A stretch of 7,287 bases of DNA. Origin: Alphaproteobacteria bacterium. Its GTDB lineage: Bacteria; Pseudomonadota; Alphaproteobacteria; Rhizobiales; Devosiaceae. Both the position numbers and the translations under genes were made by a program. This document shows, in pieces, positions 6,913 to 7,287 of the stretch. The notes beneath the pieces were generated by a model. It worked only from the letters and a program-made list of their open reading frames with translations, ran no database searches and had not been told where the DNA came from. Where the stretch lies: NCBI GenBank assembly GCA_013152625.1, contig JAADFY010000058.1, forward strand, positions 1-7,287, read 5' to 3'. Positions within the stretch are counted from its first letter, which is position 1. Each line of letters starts with the position of its first letter.

Positions 6913-7045
6913 AGGGCGGGGCCAGTGATTGCCCGCTTCCCGACCCTGCCCGCTGCCGGGCCTGCTGTTTGCGCTGCTTCAGATTGCGCCGCAACGCCGC
7001 TGCCAGCCGTTCCGTTTTTTGTGTCTGTTTGTCTGACCCGGTCAC
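6896..7045 (-). CDS. Small basic conserved protein upstream of murA (49 aa)
   Basis: A 49-aa ORF beginning with GTG 7045 and ending with TAA at 6898-6896. A stop codon lies three codons upstream of the GTG and no other start is available there, so the start is well constrained; AAGGGG about nine bases upstream is a fair Shine-Dalgarno sequence. The N-terminal two thirds form a basic, Gln/Arg-rich helix with the stretch ERLAAALRRNLKQRKQQAR (12-30), followed by a Gly/Ser/Pro-rich tail. I recall short proteins with an ALRxNLxRRKxQxR pattern near murA in other alphaproteobacteria, which supports a real gene, but I know no function or family name. A longer open frame over the same DNA (7079-6864) has no such pattern and is less likely. 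It could bind nucleic acid through its basic helix; this is only a guess. Confidence 0.65.
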   Translation of the reverse strand: MTGSDKQTQKTERLAAALRRNLKQRKQQARQRAGSGSGQSLAPPSPTKG

Positions 7046-7112
7046 GCCGTTTCACCCCTTGATCTCGAACCGGGACCACTATTACTCATAAAGGGGCGCC
7101 ATCCCAGTGTTT

Positions 7113-7142
7113 TTGACCTTGCACGCAGGGGGGCCATATGCC
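7113..7142 (+). promoter_or_regulatory. Weak candidate promoter of tRNA-Thr
   Basis: TTGACC at 7113-7118 is a good -35 element (five of six). The matching -10 is poor: the AT-containing stretch catatgcc (7135-7142) offers TATGCC at 18 bases or CATATG at 16. A start from here would give a leader of about 40-45 nt before the tRNA at 7192. The divergent gap must also hold the promoter for the small ORF on the other strand, for which I see no convincing hexamers. Confidence 0.35.
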
Positions 7143-7191
7143 AGTTAATCGCCCGGTGACCCGTCGCAGGCAATTACGTGACGCGTTGCGG

Positions 7192-7266
<75 letters not shown>

Positions 7267-7287
7267 TCAAAACCTTAGATAATCAGG

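Noticed and set aside
6864..7079. Minus-strand 71-aa open frame overlapping the small basic ORF
   Set aside because: Its composition is random-looking Gly/Ala/Arg sequence, and the overlapping 49-aa frame has a better ribosome binding site and a recognisable helix pattern.

Overview
The window looks like a piece of alphaproteobacterial chromosome. The evidence is the run of housekeeping genes on the minus strand (small basic ORF, murA, DUF2948, hisD, UPF0262 plus low-molecular-weight phosphatase, infA, maf, yacG, tRNA-Phe). DUF2948 and UPF0262 are, from family knowledge, essentially alphaproteobacterial, and the IF-1, YacG and tRNA sequences are typical of that class. The order or genus cannot be fixed from this stretch alone.

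Layout, left to right. Positions 1-1322 are probably the end of an integrated genomic island: a complete tyrosine recombinase gene on the plus strand, with visibly less GC-rich sequence than the rest, points at the 3' end of a tRNA-Phe gene (1323-1398, minus). Integration into a tRNA 3' end with the integrase gene next to the junction is the classic arrangement, so the rest of the island should lie to the left of the window. From 1398 to about 7045 everything is conserved core genome on the minus strand. A divergent gap (7046-7191) follows, then tRNA-Thr(GGT) on the plus strand.

The minus-strand genes, in transcription order, are: a 49-aa basic protein (GTG start, 7045-6896); murA (peptidoglycan precursor synthesis) with its own plausible promoter; DUF2948; hisD (last enzyme of histidine synthesis); one long ORF that joins UPF0262 to a low-molecular-weight protein tyrosine phosphatase-like domain; infA (translation initiation factor IF-1); maf (nucleotide pyrophosphatase); yacG (zinc protein, gyrase inhibitor family); and tRNA-Phe, which has its own good sigma70-like promoter. 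Spacing is tight at hisD/UPF0262 (4-base overlap if CTG is the start), DUF2948/hisD (7 bases), infA/maf (13 bases) and maf/yacG (TAAATG), so co-transcription is likely in at least these blocks.

The most unusual points are the in-frame fusion of UPF0262 to the phosphatase domain, the lack of any ATG/GTG/TTG start for the conserved N-terminus of that fusion (a CTG overlapping the hisD stop is the best candidate), a 9-bp tandem repeat that encodes a Lys-Pro-Ala tail at the front of YacG, and a 9-bp inverted repeat whose one arm covers the -35 element of the putative murA promoter. I did not find a clearly new multi-gene system.
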